Shown here: positions 35,982 to 47,599 of the stretch, piece by piece
How the letters are laid out: each line of letters starts with the position of its first letter
Position numbering within the stretch: the stretch's first letter is position 1
Assembly (NCBI GenBank): GCA_009746045.1
Contig: RPFO01000090.1
Span: forward strand, 891,298-955,297
Length of the DNA: 64,000 nt
Reading direction: 5' to 3'
Source of the DNA: Mesostigma viride
Lineage: Eukaryota > Streptophyta > Mesostigmatophyceae > Mesostigmatales > Mesostigmataceae
The notes under the pieces: model-generated
Seen by the model: only the letters and a program-made list of their open reading frames with translations
Told to the model about the DNA's origin: nothing
Databases searched by the model: none
Translations under genes and position numbers: made by a program

Positions 35982-38837
35982 CCCCTCAACCGTCTTTGAC
36001 TCGTGACTAAAATGAGTCACGAGTTGCACAGTATGCCACAGGTGCCCCCATTCAGCCTAATTATTTTTTCTAGACCATACTAGGAACCAAGCATAACCAT
36101 ATTAGGGCCCACCTGGGGGTATAGTGGGTGGTCCCAGTGCTAGCCCCCCCTGCTCTATAAATAGCCCCCCCTCAGGGGGTACGGTGAGTGTGCGCGGTGA
36201 CACCCTTATAATGGATGATAGACCCCTTTCCTCAATGAGTTGACCCTGGGGTTGGTTTTGTAGATAGATTTTTTAGTTAGGATGGGATACAAACACTAAA
36301 AATTGTAACTCCCCCAGGGACCCATCAGCTGGTGCTAAAAATAACTGGTGACTATTTCGAGTCGCGAGTTTTTGGGGGCTAAAATAGGCATCCTAGTGCA
36401 GTTTTGAACATGGAAACGATATGCAAGCATGGAGTATGGGCAAACATGCATGCTAACACTTATTCCAACCTGTGTGCCACCAATACCTGCCATAACCACT
36501 ACAGGTCCCTGCCGGATATGATTGGAGACGACTACGCGCGGGCCGCGAGTACGGGGTTCACAACCTTATCCTACATGATGGAGCACGTATACCTTGGATT
36601 TCACCCTAGTATTTCAGGGGGGACTGCAACTGTACCCAAGCACTACATCCAAACACTTACATGTCTTGTTTCACCCAGGGACCCACAAGATAATGCTAAA
36701 AATAGCTGGTGACTATTCTGAGTGACCAGTTTGGGGGGGCTAGAATAAACATCCTAGTGCAGTTTTGAACATGGAAATGATAGGTAAGCATGAAACATGC
36801 ATGATTATGTTTATTCCAGCTCCTATGTGGCACAAATATATGCCACAATAAGCGTAAATGCTTGCAGACCCGCTGATACTGTGGTACTTATTTTTACATG
36901 CATGATGGACCTTGCACACAAAGTCAAAACATCCCAGCACTCCTAGATAAATTAGTGACCAAGGGACCATGCATGCAGTAACACTGAAAATTGCCAACTA
37001 GAAATAGGTGGCACTGTGACCATCACGGAGCAGATTTTCAAACTGCACAAGTTATGCATAAACATGAAAGCTAATAAGACATGACCATGAAACAATAACC
37101 CATGCAGGCTAACAACATGAAACCAAATAACACATGCACAGGTGGGTCCATGAAACAATAACACACACTTCAAACCATGCCGGCCCATGGTGATACACGG
37201 CGCGCATGAGCGCGGGCAGGAAAGGCCAAACGCCATGCCACGTAGGCAACAAATGCTAGCATTCTTAGTCAGCCTCCGTAGGACTATATCCCAGGCGGAC
37301 ATGCTCCGCCCTGAGATGGCGGCGCCGCGCCACCCCCTTGAGCTTCCGGGTGGTGGCTGCTGACCCCTCGTGGTAGTGGCGCCCTTGAAATTCTTGGCGC
37401 ATTCGCCACGCTGGGAGAGGCGCTGCCATACCCGCTGCTTCGTCACGTTGAAGTCCAGCCCCTCCACCTGCCCGGAGTGGAAGAGGCCGAAGCAGTTCCG
37501 CTCGCTGTTGCTGCAGAACGCCATGTCACAGTGCTCGCACATGACCGAGGTCTTGTGCTTCCTGCCTTGCGCGCAGCACAGTTGGCACAGCACCTGCTCC
37601 ACCCAGAAATTTGCCCATCTCATGCATTGTTAAGGGGTGCCACTCACGCTCACCTGGCTTGCCCGCCCCCTTGAGCTCAGCATAGTCGTTGGTCTCCTTG
37701 ACAATCTTGGCCACGACATCACGTTGGGACCAGAAAAGGGAGAACAGCCCGAGGGGCCCAAACTCGAGCTGGGCAGGGGAAAGGTTTTGATAGCAGGCGG
37801 TACCCGTCATCGGCGACAGCACCGGAGTATCGGGAAAAGGAAACACACCTGGCTTGCCGAAACCAGATTTCCAGACAGTCTCGGCTGGCTCCTCAGTGGC
37901 AGGAGTGTCGTTAGGAAAAACGAATCATCGAGCTCAGCCTCACCGCTCGGCACCGGACCCTCCGCACCCTTCTGGTAAACAAAGTCGTCATCGGAAGCGT
38001 CCGAGACAACGCTCTCGCTGGCCGCCGCCTTGGTCTGACGGCGCCTTTTCGGGGCGTGGCTGATGGCTGGGTTCTTCTTCGGGTTGCCGACAGCGCGCTT
38101 CCCCGGCTCGCGTCGCTTGACCGGTGTGGGCAGCTCGATATCCTCGGATTTGTCGTCGTCGTCCTCGCCGGCGTCAGAATCGCTATCCTGGCCCTGCTCG
38201 CTATCATCGTCACTGCTACCTGCCGTTGGGACCTTCCTGGCGGCGCATTCTTTCACTAGAGCTTCGTACTCATCTGAGCTGCACGAATATATGAAAATCT
38301 GCTCACGGGTGAATGGGTACGTGAGCTTGTCGTCCGGGAAATAGCACCGTGCACCATCTCCGGACCTGTTCACTGTCACTACCTTGCCCGGCAAACGTAC
38401 CTCGCTTTGTTTTTCCCCATACTGCTCTATCGCCCAGTCTCGTCCGAATTTTTCCACAGGCACTGCCATGAAAATGCCCTTCTTTACCTTGAAAGTCCGT
38501 ATATCTGCCTGCATTTCGTCCGCCATGTCTACGTCCGCGCTCCCCCCTTTTTTCGCATCCTTCGTTTTCGTACGTTTTTGTCAATTTTTTTTACCGCCCA
38601 AACCTGCATGCACCAGGGTACCCTGTTGACTTTGACCAGGGTTTCCACCCTGATACGGTGGTCAAATACGGTCAGACAAGTGTCCTACGGATAGAGTGAA
38701 TCTAGATCTTTTCGGTGGTCTAGTTGGTTCCCGCCAAAACCCTCCCGCCAAATCCCTACAGGGCGCACAAACTCATGCCGAATGTGAGGCATGAGAAAAA
38801 CTCGCAGTCGAAAATCGGCACGAGGACGGTTTAGGGG
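35982..38837 (-). mobile_element. piggyBac-type DNA transposon, internally deleted, copy 2 (inverted)
   Basis: Bounded exactly by TTAA on both sides (35978-35981 and 38838-38841), a perfect piggyBac target duplication. The ends are CCCCTCAACCGTC and the reverse complement of CCCCTAAACCGTCC. The sequence is nearly identical to 2527-5404 in the opposite orientation, so both descend from the same deleted source copy. This means that the deletion derivative itself has been mobile. Confidence 0.9.
37265..38526 (-). pseudogene. piggyBac transposase with the catalytic core deleted, copy 2
   Basis: Starts MADEMQADIRTF at 38526 and follows copy 1 closely: acidic/basic N-terminus, IVKETNDYAEL and PLTMHEMGKFLG, the same core deletion, then the Cys-rich tail CQLC...CEHC...NCFGLFHS in another frame. 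One T is missing from a homopolymer near 37915 relative to copy 1, which adds a frameshift. The tail frame also differs slightly after the GATTTRG stretch. The catalytic aspartates are absent, so it is non-functional as a transposase. Confidence 0.8.
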
Positions 38838-38971
38838 TTAAAAATATAATTACTTACAGCAGAGTGAAATCACTCAAACCAAAGCAAACGCCCAGCTATA
38901 AACCTATATACAGAGCCATGTCAAAGCTCTATACTACGATAAGACCAATGGAAACGCCTAACGGGAGGAAC

Positions 38972-41960
38972 CTAATAGCCCTGCTGCACCGCAAAATCAG
39001 CCCGCGTACGGCGGAGCATGATGTCAGCCATGGCCCGAGTCAGCGCCACCGACAAGCGCTGACGCCAATATGACGTCCAGGTCCGCGCCGACCATGGGGC
39101 CCGCTGGCCCTCTAGGTCCAGCCGGTCCTCCCGGAGCCGGCAACACTCCTTGAAGAAGGCGGAGGTCAGGGGCCCCATGGCCCCAAACTCCTCCAGGACA
39201 AAGGGCACCACACGATGGTGCCCGACGTCGCCGTAGGCCAGGAGCTTGGCCCGCTCCGCCCGGTCCGCCGTGTAACCTGCCGTGAGGGAGGCCCCAGCCA
39301 CGTGGCTAAGAGCCAAGGGCCGCGCCACCGAAACGTCAATAAGCAGATGCCGGCCACCCCCCTCAAAGTCCAGCACCACGATGTCAGGCCGGTGGTTGGG
39401 GGAATAGAAGGCAGCGCCATCCGCATCCTCGGACCGGATGTTCGCGTGGGGGAAAACCGACCGAATCATGGCGAGCACCACCGTCAGGAGGACAGTGTGC
39501 AAATACAAATACCAATTCTGATTCTGTTGGCCCCCCATGCAGGCAAGGTAGTGAGTCCCCGTGGGATCCAGCGGCTGCCCACAGCTACCACAAGGCCGCC
39601 CGGCCGGAACAAGAGGCTGCGGGGCAAATAGCTGGTGCCGGAGCGCCACCGAGTAGTGGCTGGGAGCCAAGGCGAATGGGGGGGCCATGGGAAGAGCACG
39701 AAGGTACGCCGAGCCCACACTCCGCAAGGAAAGCGAGAACAGCCACGCACGTCCCTGGGCGTTGAGGTCCGCGAAAAGAGCAATCCAATCAGCCGTGTGC
39801 AGAATACCCGCGTAGGTTTTCTGGTGTTTATCGATGACGCGAGCAGGGAATGCGGCGGGAGATTGAACGGAGGCGACCGAGGGAGTGCCGCGAGGGAGGT
39901 GGCGCTGTACCGCCTGAGCGGCACGGACGGGAGAACAGGCCTGCTGGATCTCAGCATAGGCCTCCTGGATGGCGGTGACGAAGGGCAAAGGGCTGCTGGG
40001 GTCCAGGAGGTCAGGCGCTGCCGTTGCCAAAAGGGGCAGGAGCCGGCAGCTTTCCGCCCACGACTGAGCGACGGAGCCCAAAAATGCTGCTGGGGCCAGC
40101 CGGGCGGCACGAGTCAGACCGCAGCCACCCATCCGTGCAGGCAGGGAGGCAATGCGAATAGCATGTGGCGGGAGGTCGGGGCCCGGGACCAGCTGCGCCA
40201 AGGCCGACTGGATGCGTTCGTCGTGGCCCTCGGCGGCCAGCCGGACCTGAGCCGGAAGAGCGCCCCGGAGCCAGTGAACGACGCGAGGGTGAGCGCAAAA
40301 CCACAGAAGCAGACCCTTGGTCTGCGAATCATGAAGGCGCGCAATCAAGGGCAGTACCTCAGTGCGTGCCTCGAGGGCGGCCCGCAGAGCATCGATGACA
40401 AACGCGGGGTCGCCAACCGGAACGCCGAGGACATCCAACCCATGGAGGCGCTCGTCCCGGCCCAAGAGCTGGGGCGGAAAGCCGGAGCAATCACCTTGGG
40501 GCGAGTACACCGCGCACTTGGCCAGGGTCAACTGGAGGTTGATGTCGGCCACCGCGGTCTGCAGTGCCAGCAGAGCCGCGGTGGTGTCCGGCACAGGGCC
40601 CAGAAGGTAGATATCATCCAAGTAGGCCTGAATAGCGACCGCCGGGTGGGCAGCATGGACCGCTTGGAGGCAACCCTGGAGGGGGGCGGCAAAGTACAGG
40701 GGTCCCAGGGGGTCCCCTTGCTGGGTGCCCGACCGCGACAGCAGGCCGCCGCGAGTGCCGTCCTCCATGATGTGAACCAGTTGGCCGGGCTGGCCGTAGC
40801 ACACGGCTGTCCAAGCGTACAAGTCCTCGAAGGACTCCATGACGGCCGCAAACATGCTGGCGCGGGACAGACTGTTGAACGCGTTGTGGCAGTCGACCTT
40901 GACGACAGCGTGGGTGGGGTGGGCCTCGAGGTAGGCCTGCACCGAATGGATGAGGATATCCGCCCCGCCTGGAGTCGTCACCCCCAGCTGGGCCGCCACC
41001 GAGGTCTCACCCGCTGCGAGGGGCGGGCAGAAAAAGGCACGGAGCTCGGGCGCCTTTTGGCGGCAGATCACTTTGCCCACGAGCTTGCGGAGCACCTCAC
41101 CGCAGGCGATCGGGCGCACCTTGCCCTCGGGGGGGGCAAGACACCCTTGAGCAGAGCGAGGAGGCGAGCGCCCGCTAACCACTCGCGCGCAGCGGGAGGA
41201 ACGCGACCAGCCGCCAGGTCAATGAGGGTGTCAAAGAGAATGTCCTCGCCCCCATGCCCCACCAGGACCTCCAAGTGCTCGTAGCGCCAGCCCGACGGCC
41301 CGGTAGAGGAAGCCCGCGGGACCGCACGCATCACCTCCAGGAAGCAGTCGCGGTCCAGCCGGAGGGGGGCCGGCAGGGGGTCCGGCACGGGCAGCTGGAA
41401 TCCGGGCTCCGCAGGGTGAAGAGCCTCCAAGGCCGCCAGGGTAGCCGCATTGGCGGGGGCCAGCTTGGCCATTTCCAAGCGGGTCATGGCCCGGCTGAGC
41501 TGCCCCTCGCGGACGAGGCGGATGACGTCGGCGGCCACCCGCTCGAAGTTGACCTCCCCCGACAGCCGGGCCGTGCGCGGGGGCGGCACGCCAAACAGCC
41601 CCTCCCAGTCCCCCTGCAGAAAGCGTCGGCAACGGGCAATAACCGCACCCTGGAGGCCGCGCACACCACGCCCGAGAGGGGTGAGGAGCAGGCGGGGGGT
41701 CACCATGTGCAGTTTAAAGCCCAGCGGGTCGTCCGGAGCGGCGTGCATGCGCCGGAGAGAAACGATTGCACATTGCGCGAAAAGGCTACGCGCGCGGTGG
41801 GGGAGGTCGGTCAGGGTAGACGTCGGGTTGATGGCGCATGCATCCCAGGGAACCGTGTCAAGCCAACGCCAACTGGCCGAGTAGTCGGGCGGCGGGGGCT
41901 GGGAGCCGGTGGGAGCCGAGGCGGGAGGGGGGAGGGGGCCGGGACTGCTGGCCGGTTGAG
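38972..41960 (-). pseudogene. RT and restriction-like endonuclease part of the non-LTR element
   Basis: RT begins in one frame (RASSTGPSGWRYEHLEVL, about 41290) and continues in another after a shift near 41110. Conserved blocks are KVRPIACGEVLRKLVGKV, KVDCHNAFNSLSR, GTQQGDPLGPLYF and the catalytic YLDD (40613-40624). Downstream, C-G-S-C...THYLAC (about 39540-39600) is the Cys/His motif that precedes RLE domains. RPDIVVLDFEGG and LLIDVSVARP (about 39330-39385) form the PD...D nuclease core. Such proteins nick the chromosome at a chosen site and prime reverse transcription on the nick. The stop is at 38972. Confidence 0.82.
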
Positions 41961-43309
41961 GGGCCGTTGAGCAACACAGGCGCGCGCGTGCTGAGCGCGC
42001 CCGTGAATGGAGTACACCCGCTGGCAGTGAGCTTCCGGGCACCGGTAACAGCTCATGGCCTGCAGATCCGCCGCGCCGAGATCGGGGTGCACAGCGCGAA
42101 GGTGCTGGCAGAGGAGGTTACGGTTGTGGAACACACCAGCACACGGGGACCCCGTGGGAAGCAGCACGGCACACCGGTGAAGGCCGTCGGCGGGCGCTGA
42201 GTGGCGGGGAGCGGCGCCAGCAAAGGCAGGACGTGGGGCCTGCGGCGTCTCCCCAGCCGGGCCGGCAGGCGCGCGCACCACGACCCGACCAGCGCCCGGC
42301 ATGCCCGCCGGGGCCACGGAGGAGGCAGTGCCCACCGGGGAGACCCCCAGCGGAGGGGGATCGAGAACGCCGGCGCCCCTCCCAGGGGGACTCGCCAGCG
42401 CGCCCGCGACCACCCCAGGCCCCGGCAACGAGGCCGGGGGCGGCGGCCGAGGGGTCGGGGAGGCAGCTGGCCCCGGGGCCCGGTGGGGACCCGGCAGGGG
42501 ACCCAGCGAGACCGGGGGCGGGCCGAGAGGAAGCGCAGTCCCAGGGGGCGGCACAACAGCCCGGCACAACGGGCAGCGCGGCACGGAGTGGAGCAAGCTG
42601 CGCGCGATGCACGCTTGATGGAATGTGTGGCCGCACGCGGGCAGGCGACACAAGCCATCCCCCGGCCGGAAGGGCTCAAGGCAGATGGCACAGGAGCCCG
42701 ACTCGGGGTCGTCCCCCTCCAGAAGGGACCGGACATGAGGGGGGGCGGGTCCCAGCCGGCCTCCCAGCAACCCGGGAGAGCAGCAATCTGGGCGCGCGAG
42801 AGGATGCCGACCGGTTGGTCAGCCGCGGGGTGCCATTCGTGCGGGATGCCTGCCAACTCCAGGATGTCGTGGAGGAAGGCAGAAACAGGCGTCCCCGCGG
42901 TTAGGGGCTGGGCGCGCCCGGCCGAGTCCACCAAGATGGCCTGGCCGCCCTGAACCGCGATGGGGGCCCCGAACTCCACACGCAGCATGGCGGCCTGCGC
43001 CAGGCTGAGGGAGGTGATGAGAAAGCCCCCACTGGCAACCGGGCCGGGAGGCGGGGCCTGGGCGTCCAAGAAGAGGCGAAGCTGCCGCGGGGACATGAGG
43101 CCCAGGTCGGCGCCGCCCGCGAGGTAGGCCGCCCGCACCGAGACCTGTGCGTCTCGAGCCACCGCCGTGACGAACTCGACCACCTCCTGACCCACCCGCT
43201 CGTCCAGGGAAAGCAGCTCTTCCTGCCGGGCGGCCGGGAGATGCCACGGCAGCCGGCAGCCGGCGTGATATCCTTCCAAGACATACCCCCAAAGAGTCGA
43301 GGCCGTCAC
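41811..43309 (-). pseudogene. RING-H2 and C2H2 finger region of the non-LTR element
   Basis: From 43309 a long alpha/beta-looking region (starts ASTLWGYVLEGYHAGCR; includes a possible ubiquitin-like segment AILVDSAGRAQPLTAGTPVS) leads in a second frame to a textbook RING-H2: CAICLEPF...CRLPACGHTFHQACI...CPLC (about 42560-42690). After a proline-rich spacer come two finger-like segments: CAVLLPTGSPC...HLRAVH and CYRCPEAHCQRVYSIHGRAQH (about 42010-42190). RING-H2 domains are usually E3 ubiquitin ligases; C2H2 fingers could choose the target DNA, as in R2-like elements. The function here is inferred. Confidence 0.72.
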
Positions 43310-43396
43310 CGGGGGGCGGCGGAAAGAAATGTCGCCCGCACCTGCGCAACTAGGGCCAGGAAGGCCGGGGGCCTAGGGAGCGAGGGGAAGGCGGCC

Positions 43397-44131
43397 TCAA
43401 CCCGACCGCGTCCAGCAACAAAGGGCAGTACGCCCAAGAAAAGGTGGCGCGGCCCACCACGCCGACAATGTGCGAGGGCGGCCACGAGGTGAACGCGTGG
43501 GCCCGGGGGCCGCCGTCCCACGCGGCAAGGACGGGGGTGGCGGCTGGGTGGCCAACCGCGGCCGGGGGAAGGGAGGCCAGAGCGTCGGGGAGCGAGGGGC
43601 CGGGGGCGGGCGCCGGGGTCGCCAGGCCCGCCGGGGGTCGGCCGGGCCCAGCCCAGGCGACAGCGCCGCGCCCCCGTCGGCGGGGCCAGGCGACGGGTGG
43701 GGCCCCGGGGCCGAGGGCGCCAGGGCCCGAGCAACGGCGGCCCCATCGGGCAGGCCACGGCCCGCCCCGAGGGCCTCGGCAGGGGGGCACACGGGGCAGG
43801 GGGCCGGAGCACCCAGCGGGGAGGGCAGCCCGGGGGCCCGCCGGGGGGGACAGCGCGGGCACGTCCAGGAGCCCGGCGGGACCCGGTAGAGCCGGGGAGT
43901 AAGACACTGCAAGTGCCACCCGGAATTGCAAGCATCACAAACTAACATGTGGTGCCCGCGGTGCCCGCTCCGGCAGACCTCGCAGACCAAGGAGGGGGAG
44001 ACCGGGGCGCCCGAGCCCCCCGCAGCCGGGTCGCCCACCTCCGCAAGAAGGGCCGCAAGCCGAGAGGACCGCCGAGGCGCCAACCGGGGAGCGGGGGAGC
44101 CGTTGGGCGAAGGGGGTCGTGGGTCGTCCAT
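43397..44131 (-). pseudogene. PHD-finger N-terminus of the non-LTR element
   Basis: The ATG at 44131 (MDDPRPPSP) opens a protein with a clear PHD finger: CEVC-x-SGHRG-HHMLVCDAC-NSGWHLQC-(x)-SWTCPRC, about 43860-44010. PHD fingers read histone H3 tails, so the element may aim at particular chromatin. A very proline/glycine-rich, extremely G+C-rich stretch follows, where open frames exist on both strands. A frameshift near 43310-43400 separates this part from the rest. Confidence 0.72.
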
Positions 44132-44245
44132 GAACAATCAGGGCAGGCGTGGCAGCCACCGAGGGGGGGGGCGGGGGGTGTGGGGGGCGGAGCCCCCCAC
44201 GCGGGGGGTTTGGGGGGCGGCAGCCCCCCAACGCGCTGCGGTCGC

Positions 44246-44649
44246 GGTACCGCCTGCCGTCCGGCACTTTGAAGCCCGCCGGTGCTATAATTCCTATCGT
44301 CCACGCATGTTTTCCCCTGCCTCAAACCGCACGTTGCATTTAAATCTGGAGCCCAAAATTCACTGAAAACGTGTGCCAGCCGGTAGCAAACTGGGCCAAG
44401 CTGCCACGGAATGGTGGTACCGCCTGCCGTCCGGCACTTTGAAGCCCGCCGGTGCTATAATTCCTATCGTCCACGCATGTTTTCCCCTGCCTCAAACCGC
44501 ACGTTGCATTTAAATCTGGAGCCCAAAATTCACTGAAAACGTGTGCCAGCCGGTAGCAAACTGGGCCAAGCTGCCACGGAGTGGTGGTACCGCCTGCCGT
44601 CCGGCACTTTGAAGCCCGCCGGTGCTATAATTCCTATCGTCCACGCATG
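44246..44649 (-). repeat. 170-bp tandem repeat, about 2.4 copies, upstream of the non-LTR element
   Basis: Copies begin at 44246, 44416 and 44586 (GGTACCGCCTGCCGTCCGG); the third is cut after about 64 bp. Copies are almost identical. Tandem monomers in front of a non-LTR ORF often act as 5' UTR promoters. A short satellite array is the alternative. Confidence 0.85.
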
Positions 44650-45934
44650 CCCTATGCTATATATATATACTCCCTGGTATATAATGCAGGTTGCCTAACG
44701 CGTATCTAGTGCTAAGCGGCTGCAGACATCACAAGTACAAAATGGAATCATTGGGCAGGCTGCACAGAAGCAGACATGAAGCACATCTAGGTCAGGTGGC
44801 CATGGGAACAGCAATTAAGCCCATTCCAATCTGCCATACCTGAGCATAAGGCAAGTGCAATTACCAAACCTTGGCATGAAAGCGGGACGGATCTCACCAG
44901 GAAAAGCTTCGATGGCCAAAGATCCGAACTTCTGTAGTACCAGCAGGCCTCCTTCGAGCGCACTAGGACCGTTGGATGGGTTAAGCAAGGGAGAAGAAGC
45001 ACGGCCCCAGCGCGAGTATCGGTGGCGTACGTGGCGGACGAACCGGCGCCCGTGGCCGTGAGGGCGATTCAGCCGGTCTTCGATGCCGCCGGAAGTGAAA
45101 AGAATGCGAAAGTCGCATGCGATCGATCGGTCGACAAGGGCGGTCAAGATGAATGTTCGGCACCACTGAGGCTGCATGCTATACGCCGGAGCGGAAGCGG
45201 ACAGAAACAGGTGCCAGCCTGCAGCCAGGAACACTATTGCGCAGGGACAGGTATGCGCTGGGATGTCTATAGGGTGCGCTCCACGAATGGGCAGGGCCAT
45301 AACGAGTGGCCACGTCGAATGCGCAAACGCGCGTAGATCTATGTAACACTGGGGGTTTAATTTCCATGCATATACGTACAGCACATGCAACGAGAGAGCA
45401 GCTGTCTTTGTAAGCTGGCCAGCATGCACTGTCCGAGGCAGGCGATTGACCCATGCAAGTTTGCACACTTGCATTTCGATCATACTTCCTATTTGGTCGG
45501 TAAAACCAGCTGCAAACTGCGGTTTTATCGTGAGAGTTACCGCGAAGCTGCAGTTGCTGCCAGCTGTCCTGCAGGAAGCCTGAAAACACTTCAAGATTTG
45601 CACATGCCGAAGTCCCCGAAAAGTTGCTGCAAAACGCTAGCGTTACACAGTGTCTGTGATCTGGCATGGTCGCCCTTTGATACCCGTGAACCACCCTAAT
45701 TAAGCCAAGCTAGCTGACAATATTGACGCTTTGCCCTAACGGCAATTTGGCACGAGACCAGCTGCGAAAGTATAATGTTGCAGGGAATGAAGTCTTGCAT
45801 AATGATTCGAGATCGATCGAAGTCGTTCGTCCAAGGGCATCCAATTTTCTGATGTGATTGATTATATCGTGCTGGAAGGCCGCCTAGTTTTTATTACAGT
45901 ACAGGCTCACAGTCACTACAGTAGTCACCATGCA
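44650..45934. other. Unassigned sequence
   Basis: A 262-codon open frame exists on the minus strand (45603-44815), but its product resembles no protein I know and its composition does not look protein-like, so I do not call it a gene with confidence. The 31 bp at 44684-44714 match 17521-17551 beside the virus. Nothing else is recognised. Confidence 0.4.
44815..45603 (-). CDS. Doubtful open reading frame, 262 codons
   Basis: A long uninterrupted frame starting MQILKCFQASC. The product is rich in Cys, His and Arg, with no domain, signal or repeat that I recognise, and no homologous copy occurs elsewhere in the window. It might be an exon of a host gene or a fragment of an unknown transposon, but chance is equally likely. 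Confidence 0.2.
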   Translation of the reverse strand: MQILKCFQASCRTAGSNCSFAVTLTIKPQFAAGFTDQIGSMIEMQVCKLAWVNRLPRTVHAGQLTKTAALSLHVLYVYAWKLNPQCYIDLRAFAHSTWPLVMALPIRGAHPIDIPAHTCPCAIVFLAAGWHLFLSASAPAYSMQPQWCRTFILTALVDRSIACDFRILFTSGGIEDRLNRPHGHGRRFVRHVRHRYSRWGRASSPLLNPSNGPSALEGGLLVLQKFGSLAIEAFPGEIRPAFMPRFGNCTCLMLRYGRLEWA

Positions 45935-46136
45935 CTATACACCGTCCGCATTAGTAGTTTGTTATTAGGGGTCAATTTTTGCCGTATTTGCATTATGAAT
46001 AACCCTGGATTGTTTGTTTAGAGTCCCGGGTTCTATCCTATATATTTTTTTCCAGGTAAATAGGTGTACGTTTATTCCAAATATAACCAGTAGTTAATCC
46101 CTGCTAAGCCTAGGGTATCAAGATGTCAGTGCATGG

Positions 46137-47495
46137 CTAAAACGGAGCCTTACTAGACCACGGAAGCCACTGGACTTCTAATGGGTTGTCATTGGGCATG
46201 TGGGTTAAGATCCTGTTTTTGCCCATGAGGTCATGAAAGATCTCAAGTGGGCTGGGCTTATCCTGGTCCGCGCCAGGGTCCCAGATTTTGTTTTGTTCAT
46301 TTGCAACCATCCAGTAGCGTCGCATGCCGGAGTTCCATAGGTAAATGAAGCGTGAGAGAACCCTAGCTTTGTCGAACGTTGTGCGCCTATTGAACACCAC
46401 ATCATTTCGCACCGTCCAGATTGTATATAACATGCATGTGCGGAGCCATATCCACGCTTGTTGTGCAAAGGTGAGCTCAAGGCCAGGGGTGCCAGTGATG
46501 CCAAAGATAATTAAGCGGGTAGACACCGGTATGATAGGCTCAGACGTCCAGGCTGCCCATAAACCAATCAACCAGGTCCAAACTCCCTGGAGGTTACACC
46601 ATATGAATCGGTGTTCCACCGTTTCATTGGGGTTGGTACATAAACATGTGGCAGGGTGTTGAAATCGCCGGTGGAGGATCTCCCCGACCCCGATGGATCG
46701 GTGCATCAAGAGGTGTTGTACGTCGGTCGCGCGGCGATCGATCAGCGGGTGGTCAGCGGCGAGGGTGATGTTGCGGACCCAGGTGTGGCCAGGCCACTCA
46801 GTAGCCCCCCAGCGTGTCCGTCCGGGGTGGAATTGATGGTTTTTATGCAAGAGCATTGTGTAGCCCCACTCTGCCGTGTACTCGTAAAGGCCTTTTACAA
46901 TTCTGCTGTCACCCTGATTTAGCACCCAGCCAAATTCCACTGGATCCAATGACAACATATCAAGGCGGGTTGATCCCACATGTAGCCAAATAATAGCAGC
47001 GTCGGGAAGGTTGGGGTTGGGTTGGTATACACATGATTGTTCAAGGGACCAAGGTACAACCCGAATCCGGTGGCATAGCTGGGTGGGGAGGAACACAACT
47101 GCAGTTGTAAGTTGAGCCAGACAGCCGTTATGGCCGCTCAGCGCGGCGCCAGTAGTTGAACGTGCAGGGTTCCAGGGGGGAGTTCTGCGGTCACCTTCCC
47201 CGAGCATGTTGCGGTCGTGCTGTATGGACAAAAGCAGCACCATTCACCAGCTTTATAGGGGGCACGGGGAGAAGTCATGAGTGTGTGCCAACGGGGGGGT
47301 ATGGCTTGTACTAGCGCGGCCCAGGCAGCATAAGTAGGCATATTGGGGACCCAGGCAGCCAATTCGTTATATGTTAAGAGGCGGTAGCAGTCACCGTGGA
47401 GAATATACAGGTGGAGAATAGTGGTTACAGGGTGGGGGAATGTTATGAAGCCTTCATAGGGGTTAGGGCCACTTAAGCATCCAAAGGGGCGATGA
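46137..47495 (-). pseudogene. LINE ORF2 C-terminal fragment with RT-associated zinc finger
   Basis: A 5'-truncated copy. The upstream part (YEGFITFPHP...GDCYRLLTYNELAAWV, about 47495-47240) is in a different frame from the rest (to the stop at 46137). Near the middle CLCTNPNETVEHRFIWCN is the zf-RVT signature found after the reverse transcriptase in L1-like plant and algal LINEs. The C-terminus ends ...EVQWLPWSSKAPF. The same ending occurs in the fragment at 48620-48985. The RT itself is missing, so the copy is dead. Confidence 0.75.
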
Positions 47496-47599
47496 GGTTC
47501 TATCCTATATATTAATTTAGCAATGTCACAGTATCCCGCACTATTCAGGGCATTCCGGAGTACCCCGCCAATCCAAAAGAACCGGAATGACTGACCGCC

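Larger units (their letters stand above)
38842..44649 (-). mobile_element. Non-LTR retrotransposon with PHD, RING and C2H2 fingers and restriction-like endonuclease
   Basis: One long minus-strand coding unit (44131 to 38972, several frameshifts) is preceded by 170-bp tandem repeats (44246-44649) and followed by a short AT-rich 3' end that abuts piggyBac copy 2. Domain order is PHD finger, unassigned region, RING-H2 finger, C2H2-like fingers, reverse transcriptase, Cys/His motif, PD-type endonuclease. RT followed by a C-C-H-C motif and an RLE is the plan of R2, NeSL, CRE and related clades. I do not recognise a described clade with this PHD-RING N-terminus. There is no poly(A) tail. The 3' boundary is approximate. 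Confidence 0.8.

Noticed and set aside
39635-41284. A 549-codon plus-strand open frame across the RLE retrotransposon
   Set aside because: It is antisense to the RT core. High G+C leaves all frames open here, and no protein features are seen.
42201-43945. Long plus-strand frames in the G+C-rich N-terminal region of the RLE element
   Set aside because: Low-complexity Gly/Pro/Arg products opposite the PHD/RING coding strand.
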